Under the pieces are notes generated by a model. That model did no database searches. It had not been told where the DNA came from and was given only the letters and a program-made list of their open reading frames with translations. Below are positions 60,399-64,000 of a stretch of DNA of 64,000 nt, piece by piece. Location: assembly GCA_017504965.1 (NCBI GenBank), contig JAFVQD010000003.1, positions 1-64,000 of the forward strand, given 5' to 3'. This DNA comes from Bacteroidales bacterium (GTDB lineage Bacteria; Bacteroidota; Bacteroidia; Bacteroidales; UBA932). The first letter of the stretch is position 1. Every line of letters begins with the position of its first letter. Both the position numbers and the translations under genes were made by a program.

Positions 60399-61622
60399 AT
60401 GGCTTATTTATTTACATCAGAATCAGTATCGGAAGGGCATCCTGATAAGGTGGCCGACCAGATCTCAGATGCTATCCTGGACGACTTCCTGCGTCAGGAT
60501 CCTGAGGCAAAAGTGGCTTGTGAGACATTTGTGAGCACAGGCCTGGTAGTTATCGGCGGTGAGGTACGCACCGACCACGCATATGTGGATATCCAGAAAG
60601 TGGCTCGCGGAGTGATCGAAAAAATCGGTTATACGAAGGCTGAATATATGTTTGACGGCAAATCGTGCGGTATCCTCTCTGCTCTGCACGAGCAGTCTCC
60701 CGACATCAACCGCGGAGTAGTGGTAGAGGAGGAGGATGAGCAGGGTGCCGGTGACCAGGGTATGATGTTCGGTTATGCCTGTGATGACACAGACAACTAT
60801 ATGCCCCTCCCTGTCACACTTTCGCACATTACACTGCAGGAGCTGGCGAAAATCAGAAAAGAGGAGCTTCATCTTATGCCTTATCTCCGTCCCGACTCCA
60901 AGAGTCAGTTCACTATCGAGTATGATGACAATCATCAGCCCATCAAGGTTCATACCATAGTGATCTCTACCCAGCACGATGAGTTTGACTCTGACGATGC
61001 AGTGATGCAGAACAAGATCAAAGAGGATGTTAAAAATATCCTCCTCCCTCGTGTGTTGGCGCAGCTTCCCGAGAGGACTCAGAAGCTTTTCGGTGATGAT
61101 ATTATCCTGCACGTAAATCCTACCGGCAAATTTGTGATAGGTGGTCCTCACGGTGATACAGGTCTTACCGGCAGAAAGATCATCGTGGATACATACGGTG
61201 GCAAAGCATCGCACGGTGGTGGAGCTTTCTCTGGAAAGGATCCAAGCAAGGTGGACCGCTCTGCAGCATACGCAGCCCGTTATATCGCCAAAAATATGGT
61301 GGCAGCAGGTGTAGCCAAAGAGATGCTTATCCAGCTCTCATACGCTATCGGTGTGGCCAGACCTGTAAGTATCTTCGTAAATACCCACGGCACAGCACAG
61401 GTGGATAAAACTGACGGTCAGATCGCCCAGATCATCTCTGAACTGTTCGACCTCAGACCTGCGAAAATTACCGAGAAATTCCAGCTGAAGAACCCTATCT
61501 ACCAGCCTACAGCATCTTACGGACACTTCGGGCGTACCCCATATGTGAAGGACGGAATCCAGTTCTTCGGTTGGGAACTGCTTGATTCTGTAGAGAAAAT
61601 CAAGGAAACTTTCGGTTTGTAG
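60399..61622 (+). CDS. metK: S-adenosylmethionine synthetase
   Basis: The 407-residue enzyme makes SAM from methionine and ATP. It starts [27 protein letters not shown], the canonical opening, and has [12 protein letters not shown], the P-loop-like [21 protein letters not shown] and [22 protein letters not shown]. The ATG at 60399 is chosen because it fits the family start; an upstream in-frame ATG would lie within the riboswitch. Expression is probably limited by its own product through the leader. Confidence 0.97.
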   Translation: MAYLFTSESVSEGHPDKVADQISDAILDDFLRQDPEAKVACETFVSTGLVVIGGEVRTDHAYVDIQKVARGVIEKIGYTKAEYMFDGKSCGILSALHEQSPDINRGVVVEEEDEQGAGDQGMMFGYACDDTDNYMPLPVTLSHITLQELAKIRKEELHLMPYLRPDSKSQFTIEYDDNHQPIKVHTIVISTQHDEFDSDDAVMQNKIKEDVKNILLPRVLAQLPERTQKLFGDDIILHVNPTGKFVIGGPHGDTGLTGRKIIVDTYGGKASHGGGAFSGKDPSKVDRSAAYAARYIAKNMVAAGVAKEMLIQLSYAIGVARPVSIFVNTHGTAQVDKTDGQIAQIISELFDLRPAKITEKFQLKNPIYQPTASYGHFGRTPYVKDGIQFFGWELLDSVEKIKETFGL

Positions 61623-61676
61623 TCTTGGAGTTTTTTTGTAAATATTCTATTTTTACACTGAAGAAACAGTAACGAT

Positions 61677-62066
61677 ATGAAAATTTGTAAAATCTTTAGT
61701 GTCGTATTGGGAGCGATGGTGGCTATGCTTATGGCTGTCAGCTGCGATAAAGTGTCGACTTATCCATACGATTATCCCGAAAAGCTTGAAGCGAACACTA
61801 CCAGTGTCGTTATCGCCCCCGAAGGTGGTTCGGTATCTGTCATCCTCGACGTGAACAGGGACTGGGCTTCCAAAATAGAGTACAAGTCTGGCGGTAGAGG
61901 GTGGCTGATCCTTAGCCCCACTATGGGTCCTGCCACACTTGAGACTACCCCGGTGACCATTTCTGCAGATGCCAATGAGGGTGAGACCAGAAATGCAGAG
62001 GTGGTGATCTCTACAGGTTATAAAGCCTTGAGAATAAAAGTTTCCCAAGAGGGAATGGAACAATAA
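61677..62066 (+). CDS. short BACON-domain lipoprotein
   Basis: The 129-residue product has a lipoprotein signal (LMAVSC, Cys near residue 23) and then essentially one BACON domain: VVIAPEGGSVSVILDVNRDWASKIEYKSGGRGWLILSP, ending ALRIKVSQEGMEQ. BACON domains are thought to bind mucin or other glycans. It is 13 bases before a larger lipoprotein that begins with the same domain type (NRDW motif in both), so the pair likely arose by duplication and is co-expressed. Confidence 0.82.
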   Translation: MKICKIFSVVLGAMVAMLMAVSCDKVSTYPYDYPEKLEANTTSVVIAPEGGSVSVILDVNRDWASKIEYKSGGRGWLILSPTMGPATLETTPVTISADANEGETRNAEVVISTGYKALRIKVSQEGMEQ

Positions 62067-62079
62067 AATATCTACAGAT

Positions 62080-64000
62080 ATGAAGAATCTTAAGTTTTTA
62101 TCGCTGGCACTGTTGTGTGTCGCAGCCCTTCTTGTTGAGGGGTGTAAACCTGATCCCAATTCTCAGCCACTCGATGTAGATTCGAGCGTCAGAAGCGTAG
62201 AGTTTACAGAAGAGGGGGGGAGTGCTACTGTGAGTCTCTATGCAAACAGGGACTGGACTGCTACTGTGGAGTATGAAGGTGAAGATAAAGACTGGCTTAC
62301 CGTGGCTCCGGCATCGGGTGTAGCCTCCTTTGATTCTGTAAGATTGACCATTCAGGCCAAACCTTACGATGGTCACAGCACCAGAGGTGCAGCCATCATC
62401 ATCGCATCGGAGAGTACATTCCCCATATCTGTTACCCAGAAAGGTGTGGCTATCCCTGACGCTACCCCTATCTCTGAAGTGCGTGCACTGTACACAGGTG
62501 CAAATACCACCATTGGGGATAATATTGCCATAAGAGGTATCATCACCAGTGACTACAGGGACTCGAAAAACGGCGGACTTGGAAATGCCACCTCAGCCAA
62601 AAACCTTGTTCTGCAGGATGAGAGTGCTGGTATTGCAGTGAGACTGACAGAGGACAATGTGGATCTGGCCAAGGGTGACGAGGTGATAATATCACTGAAA
62701 GGGACCTCCCTTCAGAGCTACCGCGGTACACTCCAGTTCAACAATGTACCCAAGGGGTGCATCACAAAAGTGAGCTCAGGCAATGTTGTAGAGCCGATCT
62801 CCATTACTGCAGCGCAGCTTGTGTCAGGTGAATATGAGTCAAGATATGTAGCGGTGAGTGATGTGCAGAGTGCCAAGACCGGGGACTATACTTGGGTCAA
62901 TGGCAGCAGCCACACTTCCATAAATTTCGTGTCGAAGACAGGGGAGACATTTGTAGTCTTCTCTTCAAGCTACTCTTCATATAAATCTGAAAAGGTCCCC
63001 ACAGGAAGTGGTGTCCTTAAGGGTATTGTGGTAATATTTGACACAGCCATCCAGATCAGCCTCACATCTAAGGAGGACTATGCCGGTCTTACAGGAGAGA
63101 GATTCTCAGTGAGTGCGGATGTCGATTCCAAGACAGTGGGAGACTACTCGAAATGGAGTGCCATCACCCCTGTGACAAAATTTTATGAGGACTTCTCCAA
63201 TGCGCCCGACAAAGGCAAGGAGTATGAGACAGATGAGTGGATGTTCTATACTTCAGACGGGTCAAGTGTAAACAGCGGATGGAAAACAGCATATTACAGC
63301 TGGAACAAATATATGGATGTAGCCCCATACAATTCAGTTCTTGATGAGGTGGTTTCATATGCCCTTCTTCCACCTGTAAATGTGAGTGGAGCAGAGGTGG
63401 CCAAACTCAATCTGAAGCTGGCCCTTTACTACCAGAATGAGGACCAGTCGGAGTTTGAAGTGGTGGTGTCTGAGAACTTTGAGGGTGATTTTGAAGCAGC
63501 TGACTGGGCAGTGGCGGATGATCTGACATTTGGCCAGGGGGCAGATATGAATTCATGGGTAACCCACAGTGTGGATCTTTCTGACTATGCTTCTGAAACA
63601 TCACTTGCAGTGGCTCTCAGATATACCGGCAAATCGAACACTTACCGTCTGGACAATGTGAGCTTCGGTGTAGAGCCTGAGGCTACAAGTTATAATCCTG
63701 GTACACCTGTTTCGACCATCTCGTCTGACCAGGTGAACAAATGGATGGAGCTACCTGTAGTGACCACCACAGACAGCAGAGCATACATATCACACCACTC
63801 TGATGTGATGGGAGAGAGTGTGAGGAACTACTCTATGCTCTATGACACAGAGTACAAAATAGCTCTATGGACAGCATACCATATCAGTGCTGCATCATTT
63901 GGCCCTACTACCCGTACCGATAATTGGAGCTATGATCCTAAAGTTCCTGTCGATCTCCAGCCAAAGCTTGAGAAAGGTTGGGGTGAATCCGGTGTCGACC
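62080..64000 (+). CDS. BACON-DUF5689-nuclease lipoprotein (5' part, runs off the window)
   Basis: The frame is open from the ATG at 62080 to the window end, giving 640 residues with no stop. The lipoprotein signal is ALLVEGC (Cys near residue 22). Domains in order: BACON (about 32-125, NRDWTATVEYEGEDKDWLTV), DUF5689/OB-like (about 130-245, NIAIRGIITSDYRD and LVLQDESAGIAVRL), a jelly-roll-like segment (about 345-545) and the start of a DNA/RNA non-specific endonuclease (ELPVV, YISHHSD, RNYSMLYDTEYKIALWTAYH, TDNWSYDPKVP). The catalytic DRGH would follow at once; the window stops at its Asp. It should be an exported surface nuclease. Confidence 0.87.
   Translation, partial: MKNLKFLSLALLCVAALLVEGCKPDPNSQPLDVDSSVRSVEFTEEGGSATVSLYANRDWTATVEYEGEDKDWLTVAPASGVASFDSVRLTIQAKPYDGHSTRGAAIIIASESTFPISVTQKGVAIPDATPISEVRALYTGANTTIGDNIAIRGIITSDYRDSKNGGLGNATSAKNLVLQDESAGIAVRLTEDNVDLAKGDEVIISLKGTSLQSYRGTLQFNNVPKGCITKVSSGNVVEPISITAAQLVSGEYESRYVAVSDVQSAKTGDYTWVNGSSHTSINFVSKTGETFVVFSSSYSSYKSEKVPTGSGVLKGIVVIFDTAIQISLTSKEDYAGLTGERFSVSADVDSKTVGDYSKWSAITPVTKFYEDFSNAPDKGKEYETDEWMFYTSDGSSVNSGWKTAYYSWNKYMDVAPYNSVLDEVVSYALLPPVNVSGAEVAKLNLKLALYYQNEDQSEFEVVVSENFEGDFEAADWAVADDLTFGQGADMNSWVTHSVDLSDYASETSLAVALRYTGKSNTYRLDNVSFGVEPEATSYNPGTPVSTISSDQVNKWMELPVVTTTDSRAYISHHSDVMGESVRNYSMLYDTEYKIALWTAYHISAASFGPTTRTDNWSYDPKVPVDLQPKLEKGWGESGVD

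Overview
The window is a piece of a Bacteroidota chromosome, very probably order Bacteroidales. The evidence is direct: many start-proximal TAnnTTTG (-7) boxes of the Bacteroidota type, an S46 dipeptidyl peptidase, BACON and DUF5689 lipoproteins, an Oar-like TonB receptor, a fimbrillin-like lipoprotein, split transketolase genes, an EF-G2 paralogue and Gram-negative outer-membrane genes (lptE, kdsB, lolD-like). Family or genus cannot be fixed from sequence reading alone.

Region 1 (1-5100) is visibly AT-rich accessory DNA. It holds no intact large gene. It is a decayed RHS/polymorphic-toxin tip locus: two copies of the same broken RHS-core junction, several short toxin-like tails ending just upstream of small genes, and six small putative immunity-type proteins. 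Four of these share one layout (signal peptide plus a G-[HY]-x-Y-L-[DN] motif) and look like one undescribed secreted family. A 146-bp palindrome-bounded element lies inside it.

Region 2 (5165-32300) is chromosomal housekeeping and envelope content: ychF; a tandem SGNH lipoprotein; a secreted phosphodiesterase/nuclease-fold protein; thyA-folA; a sodium symporter; an M28 peptidase; aspS-yqeY; rsmA; mutS followed by an overlapping FtsX-type permease; a serine hydrolase; a glycosyltransferase; a YfhO-like membrane protein; an Mrp ATPase; a DPP7-type S46 peptidase; glycerate kinase; a PiT transporter; and a SIMPL protein.

Region 3 (32296-43143) carries translation and envelope genes: rnhB, fusA2 (an EF-G paralogue with the catalytic DTPGH histidine replaced by Gln) and lepA. 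The transketolase halves are separated by two envelope genes. An ECF sigma factor follows with a one-TM partner and a Spy/CpxP-like periplasmic protein, then a LolD-like ATPase and a tRNA methyltransferase.

Region 4 (43240-64000) is mostly surface biology: a TonB receptor with a BACON/OB lipoprotein partner, a frameshifted fimbrillin-like gene preceded by a 43-residue peptide gene, a TPR lipoprotein, kdsB back-to-back with a sigma-54 activator-lptE-TPR-secG operon, a PspC-PadR-PspC operon, and a yraN-mannose-1-phosphate guanylyltransferase-arginine deiminase operon. metK lies behind a recognisable SAM-II aptamer coupled to an intrinsic terminator. The window ends inside a BACON-DUF5689-nuclease lipoprotein.

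The best leads are the SAM-II transcription attenuator, the secreted immunity-like family in the RHS graveyard, the palindrome-bounded intergenic elements with a shared inner motif, the probable GTPase-impaired EF-G2, and four genes whose -7 box sits 4-6 bases before the ATG, implying leaderless mRNAs. No tRNA, rRNA, CRISPR array or intact insertion sequence was seen.
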